Shown one piece after another: positions 1 to 6,732 of a stretch of 13,449 bases of DNA (position 1 is its first letter; each line of letters begins with the position of its first letter). The notes beneath the pieces were generated by a model. It did not search any database and was not told the origin of the DNA. It was given only the letters and a program-made list of their open reading frames with translations. The DNA is from an uncultured Oscillospiraceae bacterium (GTDB lineage: Bacteria > Bacillota > Clostridia > Oscillospirales > Ruminococcaceae). The translations under genes were made by a program, and so were the position numbers. The stretch is from contig CAKSPC010000054.1 in the NCBI GenBank assembly GCA_934481445.1, forward strand, positions 1 to 13,449. Direction: 5' to 3'.

Positions 1-9
1 CGGATGTTT

Positions 10-42
10 CGTCGAAAAAGTCCCGTTGGGACTTTTTCGACG
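10..42. terminator. Perfect palindromic hairpin, probable bidirectional terminator
   Basis: Positions 10-24 and 28-42 are perfect reverse complements (15 bp) around a 3-base loop. The core GTCCC/GGGAC stem has an A5 tract on one side and a T5 tract on the other, so either strand would give a GC stem followed by U5. This suits a shared terminator for the leftward phosphopantetheinyl transferase cluster and for any rightward gene beyond the window. A dispersed palindromic repeat is the alternative, because the block GTCGAAAAAG recurs in the hairpin near 12914. Confidence 0.55.
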
Positions 43-48
43 GTCTGG

Positions 49-73
49 ATCGGGAGCCCCAAAGGCTCCCGAT
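49..73 (-). other. Second GC-rich hairpin downstream of the PPTase gene
   Basis: Positions 49-58 and 64-73 form a 10-bp perfect stem with a 5-base loop, 19 bases beyond the stop of the leftward gene ending at 92. There is no T tract on either side, so on its own it is a poor intrinsic terminator. It may stabilise the mRNA 3' end or act together with the neighbouring hairpin at 10-42. Confidence 0.4.
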
Positions 74-91
74 ACCTATATCCGCAATAAT

Positions 92-721
92 TCAAACCTT
101 ATATTTCCGCAAAAGTTCCTCCAGCGGCAGGTCTATCATCTGCGCGTCCGCGGCGCCCTTTCCCGAGATACCCACGATAAACCCACAGAAATTTTCCGCC
201 ACGGTATCGGGTATTTCGAGGGAGTTCACCCCGCGCAGGTCGCGGGTTATCCCCACGCCAAGGCGCTTCAGAAAAGCCTCTTTCTGCACCCACGCCCGCA
301 GGAAATCCGCCCCCGAAGTGGCGTGAAAGCGCTCCTCGTCGCACAGCACACGGCTGTACAGCGCGTCGCTTATGCGCCTGTCGGCGCGCTCGATGTCAAT
401 GCCTATCTCCCCATCCTCAGAAAACGCCGCGATCACCGCGCCGTTCGTGTGGGAGAGCGAAAATTCGAGCCATGCGCCGTCCTTGTTCTTTATGTAGGGC
501 TTGCCGTGAGGGCCCTTGCGGAAGCGTATTCTGTCCTGCTCTATCCCTGTCCTGCGGGATATCTCCGACAGGACAATCAGTTCGGATACAAGCGAATTTA
601 TCTTTGCCGCGTCATCCGCACGGCGCTCAATGACCGCGCGGCGGATGATCGTCACGCAGTCGAGATATGGAGTAAGCTGTGAAAAAGTGATGTCGTTTGT
701 TTTGATAAGATAGATATCCAT
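92..721 (-). CDS. 4'-phosphopantetheinyl transferase, Sfp type
   Basis: This 209-aa cytoplasmic enzyme is expected to move the phosphopantetheine arm of coenzyme A onto a serine of a carrier protein (acyl or peptidyl). The family motifs are in order: GPHGKPY at residues 70-76, FSLSHT at 87-92, the Mg-binding GIDIE at 107-111 (Asp109, Glu111) and WVQKEA at 144-149 (Glu148). The length fits the Sfp superfamily. The start ATG at 721 has no good Shine-Dalgarno sequence, but the protein begins at a typical place for the family. It lies 41 bases after the secreted-protein gene and is last in the leftward cluster. No polyketide or non-ribosomal peptide synthase is in the window, so its substrate cannot be named; it could be the housekeeping AcpS substitute or serve a pathway elsewhere. 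Confidence 0.9.
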   Translation of the reverse strand: MDIYLIKTNDITFSQLTPYLDCVTIIRRAVIERRADDAAKINSLVSELIVLSEISRRTGIEQDRIRFRKGPHGKPYIKNKDGAWLEFSLSHTNGAVIAAFSEDGEIGIDIERADRRISDALYSRVLCDEERFHATSGADFLRAWVQKEAFLKRLGVGITRDLRGVNSLEIPDTVAENFCGFIVGISGKGAADAQMIDLPLEELLRKYKV

Positions 722-762
722 ATTTTTGTCGATTTCGTCGGGCCGTAGGTTACGTCATGCTG

Positions 763-1743
763 TTACTGTGCCGCGTATGCCGATGTGGGGCAGATGTACC
801 ATGTTCCCCCGCAGAGGACCGCCAGCACCTCGTATGTGCCGCCGTCCTTGTTCTTGTTGAGGGTAAGCTTGCCGGATACCTTGTATATTTTGTCGAAGCT
901 CGGATACGCCGCCTGCACTATCGCCTTGTTGTCGCTGTCGATGCTCTTGGTCACTTTCTTCATGGAAGTAACCGACGCGGATACGGATGTTACCTTTCCA
1001 ACGCCCTCCGCCGAAACAGCGTCCTTTACCGTGGAGTTAAGGCTCTTGCAGTAATCCCTGAGGGTCGTGCCCTGCGCCTTGAAAGCCTCGTCCGCCTTGG
1101 TTATCTGCTCCTCGGGGTAAACATAGGTGAGCGCCTTATAAAGGTCGCCGTCCACCAGCGCCGCCTTGTAAACATTGTTCACCGCGGTCTTTATGTCACG
1201 CTTCTCTATCGCAGTGGTGAGCTTTGCACAGGTGTTCTTGCCGTAGATATTCACCTTTGCCTTGCTTCCGAGGGAAAGCGAAGCGGGCTTGCCCGAAACG
1301 CTTCCCGCCTTGGCAACCGTAAGCTTTCCGTTAAGCACCACCGCCGCCTTGGAGCCGAAAGTTATCTTTCCCGAATTGGATATCGACTTGCCGGTGTTAA
1401 GCGTGAGCTTTCCCGAAACGGACAGCGTCGCATTGCTCTGCACCTTGAGCGTTCCCTTTACCGTAAGCGCGCCCTTGGAGGACACCGTAAGCTTGGAGCC
1501 GCTCTTTATCGTAAGGGTCGTGTTTTCGGGGACGTAGAATTTCTTGGAGATGGTGATGTCGCTGTTTACAATGTAATTCTTCCCCGACTTCATCGTGGTC
1601 TTGCCGTTCCATACGGTGGCGGAAGCCGCGTATTCCTGCGTAACATAGGCGGTCTGCACAGGCATGGCTTCGGCGGATGCCGCCGCTGCTGTGGATGTCA
1701 TAACTACCGCGCCCAGCATAAGTGCAATTATCTTTTTATTCAT
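763..1743 (-). CDS. Secreted protein with beta-solenoid-like repeat region, function unknown
   Basis: This is a 326-aa protein counted from the ATG at 1743. That start is chosen because AAAGGA lies 7 bases upstream, inside the longer reading frame that would begin at 1761. Residues 1-24 form a signal peptide (Lys-rich start, hydrophobic core, ASA before the likely cleavage site). Residues about 56-168 are low-complexity Ser/Gly/Lys/Thr/Val segments with short alternating strands around LTIKSG, LTVSSKG, LKVQSN and LTLNTG, which looks like a right-handed beta-helix. Residues 170-326 are a different, mixed helix/strand domain ending in a Trp/Cys-containing strand. There is no sortase motif or transmembrane tail, so it is probably released or held non-covalently. 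I do not recognise a named family. It lies between an Rsm22-like gene (46 bases upstream) and the phosphopantetheinyl transferase. Confidence 0.8.
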   Translation of the reverse strand: MNKKIIALMLGAVVMTSTAAAASAEAMPVQTAYVTQEYAASATVWNGKTTMKSGKNYIVNSDITISKKFYVPENTTLTIKSGSKLTVSSKGALTVKGTLKVQSNATLSVSGKLTLNTGKSISNSGKITFGSKAAVVLNGKLTVAKAGSVSGKPASLSLGSKAKVNIYGKNTCAKLTTAIEKRDIKTAVNNVYKAALVDGDLYKALTYVYPEEQITKADEAFKAQGTTLRDYCKSLNSTVKDAVSAEGVGKVTSVSASVTSMKKVTKSIDSDNKAIVQAAYPSFDKIYKVSGKLTLNKNKDGGTYEVLAVLCGGTWYICPTSAYAAQ

Positions 1744-1789
1744 TCTGTTTTCCTTTCGCATTGTATGATGGTTCTTTTGTTTTTATGTA

Positions 1790-2740
1790 TCACTCTTCGT
1801 GGAAGCTGTCGCCGCTGTCGGATTTACGCGCAGCTTTGAACTGCTTGCTTTTGGATGTGCAAATTTTGTCGCATATTCCGTCTTTTGTGCAGAGGTGCAG
1901 CGTTATCCTGCCGCTTTCTATCTTCGGGTGGCGGAGTATCCTCGCGCCGCAGGGGTCGCAGTCCTCCCGCACCGCGGCGATAAAGCAGAATTTCTCGTCC
2001 TCATACGGGACTTCCCCGCCTTTCAGCCGCTTGTGCAGCTTGGAGCGCTGTATCCTCGCGGTAAAATGACACCAGTCGTCCTCCGGCAGAGGGCACTCCG
2101 CAATATCGGGACAGGGCGCCGCGATTTTCATGCCCATTCCGACAAGCTGCTTCCGCGCCTCCCGCAATTGAGCAAACCCCGCAGGCGTGCCCGGCTCGAT
2201 TATCACAAGCAGTTTCCCCGCCGCCTGCGCAAGCTGCTTTACCGCCGCGCTGCGCTGCGACGGGGTCATTTCGTTAAGACAGTACGCGCAGGTAACAAGG
2301 TCGGCGCGCTCTGTTATCCCGTCGGAAAGATCCCGCCGTATCCATTCGGCGTTCACCCCCGCCGCTTCCGAAAGCTCCCTGCCGATGTCTGTCATGCACT
2401 GTTCCCGCTCAAGGCAGGTTACGCTTTCGCAGTCCGTGTGCAGAGCCGCCGCCAGCGCCGCAGCGCCTGTGCCCGCCCCCGCGTCCAGCACGGAGTTTAT
2501 CTCATCATCGAAGCATTCAAGCGTAAGCTCTAACGCTTTGCTGACGGCGCCGAAAGTCGCGGGCATCCTCACGGCGGCATATGCGAGGATATCCCTCGCG
2601 TTTCCAACCAGCCGCTTTCCGCTGCCCGACTGCTCGCGGTACCGCAGCGAAAGCTTCTCCGCCGCCTCTGCAAGTGGCTTTATATTCTCCCCCGCCGTAA
2701 GCTGCTCTATCCTAAGCCTTACTTCCTGTGGAAATTCCAT
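1790..2740 (-). CDS. Rsm22/METTL17-type small ribosomal subunit methyltransferase-like protein
   Basis: This 316-aa protein has the SAM-dependent methyltransferase fold of the Rsm22 family, which acts in small ribosomal subunit assembly; catalysis has not been shown for many members. Motif I, VLDAGAGTG, is at residues 84-92 and EPGTPAGF is at 182-189. The family-typical Cys-rich segment has Cys210, Cys216 and Cys224 (CPLPEDDWCHF), followed by the RSKLHKRLKGG block at 232-242 and a later cysteine, Cys284, in TLHLC. This matches the four-cysteine layout that binds a [4Fe-4S] cluster in mitochondrial METTL17. The start ATG follows the stop of the SGNH hydrolase by one base with no clear ribosome binding site, so translational coupling is likely. 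The tail after residue 295 is Lys/Ser-rich and probably disordered. Confidence 0.85.
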   Translation of the reverse strand: MEFPQEVRLRIEQLTAGENIKPLAEAAEKLSLRYREQSGSGKRLVGNARDILAYAAVRMPATFGAVSKALELTLECFDDEINSVLDAGAGTGAAALAAALHTDCESVTCLEREQCMTDIGRELSEAAGVNAEWIRRDLSDGITERADLVTCAYCLNEMTPSQRSAAVKQLAQAAGKLLVIIEPGTPAGFAQLREARKQLVGMGMKIAAPCPDIAECPLPEDDWCHFTARIQRSKLHKRLKGGEVPYEDEKFCFIAAVREDCDPCGARILRHPKIESGRITLHLCTKDGICDKICTSKSKQFKAARKSDSGDSFHEE

Positions 2741-2741
2741 A

Positions 2742-3506
2742 TCAGAAGAGGTTGTTTCTTATTTCCTTGGCGGCATATGCTCCCTCGAGAGCCTGCCCCT
2801 CAACGTCGGGGTGAAGCCCGTCGCGGAGATACTTGCCCGTGCCGCCGATGACCTCGAATTTCTCGCAGATGCCGCTGTTGTTGTAACAGTCGATGACCTG
2901 CGCGGACATTCCGCCCGCTATCTGCTTCATAATCGGGATAAGCGTAAGGGTCTTTGCGTTGTGCTCGGGAGTTGCGGTCTGTAAAGGCGTCAGCACGAAC
3001 ACCCTGCATTTCGGGAAGTTTTCCATGATGGTCTGTATGCACCAGCGCATTGCGCCCGCGGAGGTGAAAAGGTCAACGTCCGCGTTGTTTTCAAGGCTCT
3101 TTCCCATAAGCGCCTTATCCGCGTCGCCGAAATCCTGCAGAAGGTCGTTGGTGCCGTATGCAAAGGCGAAAACATCCGGCTCGGGATACTCACCGCTCCT
3201 TACCTCGGCGATGAATTTCTGAACGTGTACCACCGCGCAGTTGTTCATGCGCATCTGCATTTCAGCAGGGTCGTCCGTGGGCTCCCAGCCGCTGCTTATA
3301 CCCGCGAAACCGTCGCTGCCGTAGTCCTGCGTGGTGAGGGTCTGCCCCGCGCACTCTACGGTGCGCTTGTACCATACGGAGCTTCCCACTGCCGCGTTAT
3401 GGTGGGTCCTGAAGCCTAAGTTTTTATAAACGTGCCAACTCCACTGGTCGCCCTGCGTAATGCTGTCGCCGACAACGCCAAAGTTTATCTCACTGAATTC
3501 TTTCAT
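2742..3506 (-). CDS. SGNH/GDSL-family hydrolase
   Basis: This 254-aa esterase/lipase-fold protein has block I GDSITQG at residues 13-19 (nucleophile Ser15), an oxyanion-hole Gly41 in AAVGSS, block III YGTND at 117-121 (Asn120), and block V DGLHPD at 229-234 (Asp229 and His232). All catalytic positions are intact. It has no signal peptide, so it probably acts in the cytoplasm, perhaps removing acyl groups from a carbohydrate or small molecule; the substrate cannot be told from sequence. The start ATG at 3506 has AAAGGA 10 bases upstream. It is the first gene of the leftward cluster and is served by the promoter at 3551-3579. Confidence 0.88.
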   Translation of the reverse strand: MKEFSEINFGVVGDSITQGDQWSWHVYKNLGFRTHHNAAVGSSVWYKRTVECAGQTLTTQDYGSDGFAGISSGWEPTDDPAEMQMRMNNCAVVHVQKFIAEVRSGEYPEPDVFAFAYGTNDLLQDFGDADKALMGKSLENNADVDLFTSAGAMRWCIQTIMENFPKCRVFVLTPLQTATPEHNAKTLTLIPIMKQIAGGMSAQVIDCYNNSGICEKFEVIGGTGKYLRDGLHPDVEGQALEGAYAAKEIRNNLF

Positions 3507-3550
3507 ATATGTTCATTCCTTTTATTTTTCGGGACAATCCCGTTATCTTT

Positions 3551-3579
3551 ATTGTAATACATTTCTCTTTTTTTGTAAA
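3551..3579 (-). promoter_or_regulatory. Sigma-A-type promoter for the leftward cluster
   Basis: On the minus strand, TTTACA (3574-3579) and TACAAT (3551-3556) are separated by 17 bases, each one mismatch from consensus. Transcription would start near 3544, about 38 bases before the SGNH hydrolase start codon. It is divergent from the thiamine promoter, with 51 bases between the two elements. Confidence 0.7.
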
Positions 3580-3630
3580 GGGTTTTTGAAAAAAATAGTC
3601 CGCTGCGGGCGGATATGCCGTCTTTTCCGC

Positions 3631-3659
3631 TTGACAATATCCGACGGCGGTGGTATAAT
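3631..3659 (+). promoter_or_regulatory. Consensus sigma-A promoter of the thiamine operon
   Basis: TTGACA at 3631-3636 and TATAAT at 3654-3659 with a 17-base spacer match the consensus exactly. The predicted start near 3666 places the TPP riboswitch at the very 5' end of the transcript. Control is therefore expected to act mainly through the riboswitch. Confidence 0.9.
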
Positions 3660-3667
3660 GTCTATAA

Positions 3668-3757
3668 TAACGCTGGGGGTACTCCGCACGGAGTTGAGAA
3701 GGCACGCGCCTGACCCTTTGAACCTGTTGGTTAATACCATCGTAGGGAAGCAACGAT
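3668..3757 (+). promoter_or_regulatory. TPP riboswitch (THI element)
   Basis: The conserved THI-box blocks occur in order: GGGGG near 3675-3679; a P3 hairpin CTCC/GGAG (3682-3685 with 3690-3693); TTGAGA (3694-3699), matching the family's CTGAGA; an optional GGC/GCC hairpin (3701-3710); ACCCTTTGAACCTG (3713-3726); and TAATACCATCGTAGGGAAG (3732-3750), close to the family's TAATACCAGCGTAGGGA. It binds thiamine pyrophosphate and lies immediately upstream of thiD and thiC. Both differences from consensus (T for C before TGAGA, T for G before CGTAGGG) are single bases. Known mechanism: ligand binding favours the downstream terminator. Confidence 0.95.
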
Positions 3758-3774
3758 ATCTTTTTGAACTTATC

Positions 3775-3807
3775 GGACCTTCGCGCGGCGGGGGTTCTTT
3801 TTTATTT
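3775..3807 (+). terminator. Riboswitch expression-platform terminator
   Basis: GGACCTTC (3775-3782) can pair with GGGGGTTC (3790-3797), an 8-bp stem including G-U pairs around a 7-base loop, followed by TTTTTTATTT. It lies 18 bases after the TPP aptamer and 21 bases before the thiD start codon. It is the expected transcription-attenuation hairpin for TPP-dependent repression. The antiterminator partner was not resolved. Confidence 0.65.
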
Positions 3808-3827
3808 GGATCTTTTGGAGAAAAAAC

Positions 3828-4634
3828 ATGAAAAATTGTCTTACCATCGCAGGTTCGGACTGCAGCGGCGGCGCGGGGATACAGGCGGATATCAAAACAT
3901 TTTCCGCGCTTGGCTGCTTCGGCATGAGTGCGATCACATCCGTTGTCGCCGAAAACACGCAGGGAGTTATCTCGATACAGAACATCGACCCGAAAATAGT
4001 CGCCGACCAGATCGACGCGGTATTCAGGGATATCGACGTTGCGGCGGTGAAGCTCGGAATGCTGCCGAGCGTCGAAATAATCAAAGTCGTTGCGGAAAAG
4101 CTTGCGGAATACAAGCCGCCGTTCATCGTCTGCGACCCGGTCATGGTGGCGACCAGCGGCGATTTCCTCAGTGGCGAAGGCACCGCGGACGCGCTTAAAA
4201 AGTACATCTTCCCCCTCGCAGACGTCGTTACCCCGAATATGCCCGAGGCTGCGCAGCTTTCGGGACTCCCCGTGAACGATATAAACGACTTCGACGCCGC
4301 TGCGGATGTGATACTCTCCTGCGGAGCGAAAAGCCTGCTGATAAAGGGCGGGCATTTCGAGGGCGACGCGGTGGATATCCTCTACGCCGACGGGAAAAGC
4401 ACCTGCTTCTGCTGCGAGCGCATAAAAACCGACAACACCCACGGCACGGGCTGCACGCTGTCCTCCGCTATAGCGGCGTTACTCGCAAACGGAAACGACA
4501 TCCCCGCCGCGGTCGAAGCCGCAAAGGACTACATAACCTCCGCCATAGCCAACGCGGATAAACTTTCCGTTGGGCATGGTCACGGCCCCACAAACCACTT
4601 TTTCGAGTTTTATAATATGAAAGGAATATCATGA
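3828..4634 (+). CDS. thiD: Hydroxymethylpyrimidine/phosphomethylpyrimidine kinase ThiD
   Basis: This 268-aa ribokinase-fold enzyme phosphorylates HMP and HMP-P to HMP-PP, the pyrimidine half of thiamine, in the cytoplasm. Evidence: the N-terminal substrate loop [19 protein letters not shown] (residues 7-25), the AENTQGV segment, the LIKGGH strand, and the C-terminal anion hole and catalytic block [13 protein letters not shown] with Cys209. Length and motif order are those of single-domain ThiD, with no ThiE fusion. GGAG lies 8 bases before the ATG. The stop overlaps the thiC start in an ATGA arrangement, so translation of the two is probably coupled. It is the first gene after the TPP riboswitch. 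Confidence 0.96.
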   Translation: MKNCLTIAGSDCSGGAGIQADIKTFSALGCFGMSAITSVVAENTQGVISIQNIDPKIVADQIDAVFRDIDVAAVKLGMLPSVEIIKVVAEKLAEYKPPFIVCDPVMVATSGDFLSGEGTADALKKYIFPLADVVTPNMPEAAQLSGLPVNDINDFDAAADVILSCGAKSLLIKGGHFEGDAVDILYADGKSTCFCCERIKTDNTHGTGCTLSSAIAALLANGNDIPAAVEAAKDYITSAIANADKLSVGHGHGPTNHFFEFYNMKGIS

Positions 4635-5947
4635 TGAGAGAATATGCAACACAGATGGAAGCCGCCAAAAAAGGCATAATCACCCCCGAAATGAAAACCG
4701 TCGCGGAAAAGGAGTATATGGACCCCGAAAAGCTCCGCGAGCTGGTCGCAAAGGGTACCGTAGCCATCCCCGCGAACATCAGGCACACCTCCCTGTCCGC
4801 CGAGGGTATCGGCTCGGGACTGCGCACCAAGATAAACGTTAACCTCGGCATTTCCGGCGACTGCAAGGACTATTCCGTCGAAATGCAGAAGGTCGACATG
4901 GCGATAAAATTCGGCGCGGAAGCTATAATGGATCTTTCCAACTACGGTAAGACCAACACATTCCGCCGCGAGCTTATCGCAAGATCCCCCGCAATGATAG
5001 GCACCGTGCCTATGTACGACGCCATCGGCTATCTCGACAAGGACCTGCTCGAAATATCCGCTGAGGATTTCCTTAAAGTTGTACGCGCGCACGCGGAAGA
5101 GGGCGTGGATTTCATGACCATTCATGCGGGTATCAACCGCCGCGCCGTTGAAGCTTTCCGCCGCGACCCGAGAAAGATGAATATAGTATCCCGCGGCGGC
5201 TCGCTGCTTTTCGCATGGATGATGATGACGGGCAACGAAAACCCGTTCTACGAGCACTACGATGAAGTCCTTGATATTCTCCGCGAATACGACGTAACGA
5301 TATCCCTCGGCGACGCGCTGCGCCCCGGCTGTATCGACGACAGCACCGACGCGGGTCAGATATCCGAGCTTATCGAGCTCGGCGCACTCACCGAGCGCGC
5401 ATGGGCAAAGGACGTACAGGTAATGGTAGAGGGTCCCGGCCACATGGCAATGAACGAGATAGCCGCAAATATGCAGATACAGAAGCGTATCTGCCATGGA
5501 GCGCCTTTCTATGTCCTCGGCCCGCTGGTAACGGATATCGCCCCCGGCTACGACCACATCACCTCCGCGATAGGCGGCGCCATCGCCGCGGCAAACGGCG
5601 CGGACTTCCTGTGCTATGTCACTCCCGCGGAGCACCTCCGCCTGCCCGACCTTAACGATGTAAAGGAGGGCATAATCGCCAGCCGTATCGCGGCACACGC
5701 GGCGGATATCGCCAAGGGACTTCCCCATGCGACCGACCCCGACAACGCAATGGCTGCCGCCCGCCACAAGCTGGACTGGGACGAAATGTTCAAGGTCGCC
5801 ATCGACCCCGAAAAGGCGCGTAATTATTTCGAGAGCACTCCCCCCGCAGATCGTCATACCTGCTCGATGTGCGGAAAGATGTGCGCGGTAAGAACGACAA
5901 ACATGATACTCGAGGGCAAGGAAGTTAAGTTCTGCTCCGAGAAGTAA
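4631..5947 (+). CDS. thiC: Phosphomethylpyrimidine synthase ThiC
   Basis: This 438-aa radical-SAM enzyme rearranges aminoimidazole ribotide into HMP-P, the committed step of pyrimidine-moiety synthesis. Diagnostic segments include [15 protein letters not shown] (about residues 59-73), [52 protein letters not shown] and [17 protein letters not shown]. The C-terminal cluster motif is Cys411-x2-Cys414-x3-Cys418, one residue shorter between the last two cysteines than the CX2CX4C described for the best-studied enzymes. The length matches the short form without the N-terminal domain seen in proteobacteria and plants. AAGGA lies just upstream; the ATG at 4631 overlaps the thiD stop, and a second ATG follows at once at 4634. 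Confidence 0.96.
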   Translation: MMREYATQMEAAKKGIITPEMKTVAEKEYMDPEKLRELVAKGTVAIPANIRHTSLSAEGIGSGLRTKINVNLGISGDCKDYSVEMQKVDMAIKFGAEAIMDLSNYGKTNTFRRELIARSPAMIGTVPMYDAIGYLDKDLLEISAEDFLKVVRAHAEEGVDFMTIHAGINRRAVEAFRRDPRKMNIVSRGGSLLFAWMMMTGNENPFYEHYDEVLDILREYDVTISLGDALRPGCIDDSTDAGQISELIELGALTERAWAKDVQVMVEGPGHMAMNEIAANMQIQKRICHGAPFYVLGPLVTDIAPGYDHITSAIGGAIAAANGADFLCYVTPAEHLRLPDLNDVKEGIIASRIAAHAADIAKGLPHATDPDNAMAAARHKLDWDEMFKVAIDPEKARNYFESTPPADRHTCSMCGKMCAVRTTNMILEGKEVKFCSEK

Positions 5948-5959
5948 TTCCATTCATTC

Positions 5960-5977
5960 CCGCATCAATGCGGTTTT
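5960..5977 (+). terminator. Small hairpin with T4 after thiC, weak terminator or processing site
   Basis: CCGCAT (5960-5965) and ATGCGG (5968-5973) are complementary and are followed by TTTT. With realistic loop closure only 5 bp form, so termination would be partial. It lies 12 bases past the thiC stop and could lower expression of thiW-thiM-thiE relative to thiD-thiC. Confidence 0.35.
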
Positions 5978-5981
5978 GATA

Positions 5982-6124
5982 CAGCTTCGGCGGGGAGCGC
6001 CGTCCGAGGTTATTTTCAGCGAGGGAACGCGTGTTTCGCGGTGAGAGGGTGCTTTGAAGCACCGACCGACACATACGGGATAACTGTATGCGTGCCCACC
6101 GCCGCTGAAAATATCACCACGGCG
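5982..6124 (+). promoter_or_regulatory. Structured leader RNA of unrecognised class upstream of thiW
   Basis: The 200-base thiC-thiW gap holds an RNA with extensive pairing. The closing stem pairs TATTTTCAGCG (6011-6021) with CGCTGAAAATA (6103-6113), 11 perfect bp. It extends outward as CCGaGGT (6004-6010) with ACCaCGG (6116-6122). Inside, GGGaACGC (6023-6030) pairs with GCGTgCCC (6090-6097), leading to two abutting arms. One arm spans 6031-6072 (GTGT/ACAC, CGGT/ACCG, GGTGCT/AGCACC with loop TTGA). The other is a hairpin CATAC/GTATG (6072-6076 with 6086-6090; the outer C-G pair competes with neighbouring stems). An upstream segment, CAGCttcGGCGG (5982-5993), can instead pair with CCGCCGCTG (6099-6107), so two mutually exclusive folds exist. 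Fragments resembling a TPP riboswitch (GGGGAGC, GGTGAGA, GGATAA, GCGT) occur in the right order, but the near-invariant GCGTAGGG is missing. A riboswitch is inferred; a MITE-like palindrome is the alternative. Confidence 0.55.
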
Positions 6125-6147
6125 GGGCAGAAAGAAGAGGTATCAAA

Positions 6148-6717
6148 ATGAAAAAGACAGACGTAAGAAAGCTTGTTATCGCTGCCGTGCTGGTGGCTGT
6201 CGCAGTCGTAGGCTCGATGTTCAGCATCCCGATCGGCGCTTCAAAGTGCAGTCCCGTTCAGCACCTTGTAAACATCATCGGCGGCGTTTATCTGGGGCCG
6301 TGGTACTCCCTCGGCATGGCGTTCTGCGCCAGCCTTATCAGAAACATTTTCGGGCTGGGCACTCCCCTTGCGTTCCCCGGAAGTATGTGCGGCGCGTTCC
6401 TCTGCGGCGTTATGTATCACTGGGTCGGCAAGCGTATCTGCAAGGGCGGATTTATGAAGTATCTCCGCCTGCCGTTCGCATATGCGGGCGAGCTTTTCGG
6501 AACATCCGTTATCGGCGGTATGCTCTCCTTCCCCATCGCGGCGTTCCTCATGGGCAAGGAAGCGGCGCTGTTCACCTATGTTCTGCCGTTCTTCGTATCC
6601 AGCTGCGGCGGCACGATAATCGCAGCAATCCTCGTTACCGCAATGAAGCGTGTTAAGGTATTCGACACATTTGTCGGCAACGACATCTCCGCCAAGGCGG
6701 AAACACCCACCACATAA
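6148..6717 (+). CDS. thiW: ECF transporter S component ThiW (thiazole precursor uptake)
   Basis: This 189-aa integral membrane protein is the substrate-binding subunit of an energy-coupling-factor transporter, thought to import the thiazole precursor of thiamine. The ThiW-like conserved stretch IGASKCSPVQHLVNIIGGVYLGP (in two parts about residues 29-51) is followed by GMAFCASLIRNIFGLGTPLAFPG (about 56-78). About six hydrophobic segments are visible (near 8-28, 37-50, 53-70, 75-92, 113-134, 140-165). It needs shared EcfA/A'/T subunits, which are not in the window. AGAGG lies 7 bases before the ATG. The C-terminal tail after residue 170 is polar. It is followed 15 bases later by thiM, which would phosphorylate the imported thiazole alcohol, supporting the salvage role. 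Confidence 0.9.
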   Translation: MKKTDVRKLVIAAVLVAVAVVGSMFSIPIGASKCSPVQHLVNIIGGVYLGPWYSLGMAFCASLIRNIFGLGTPLAFPGSMCGAFLCGVMYHWVGKRICKGGFMKYLRLPFAYAGELFGTSVIGGMLSFPIAAFLMGKEAALFTYVLPFFVSSCGGTIIAAILVTAMKRVKVFDTFVGNDISAKAETPTT

Positions 6718-6732
6718 GAAAGCAGGCGCAAA

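Noticed and set aside
1744..1790. Separate promoter for the secreted-protein gene (TACAAT on the minus strand)
   Set aside because: A -10-like hexamer is present, but nothing resembling a -35 lies at a workable distance. Read-through from the upstream genes is simpler.
4610..5953. Very long (447 aa) open frame antisense to thiC, and similar long antisense frames opposite purD and thiD
   Set aside because: Long antisense frames are expected opposite GC-rich genes. The sense genes are certain and the antisense products have no domain or start signals.
5988..6097. Calling the thiW leader a second canonical TPP riboswitch
   Set aside because: GGGGAGC, GGTGAGA, GGATAA and GCGT are present in order, but the near-invariant ACCTGA...GCGTAGGG core is not, and the GCGTGCCC segment pairs convincingly with GGGaACGC. 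I kept it as an unclassified leader.
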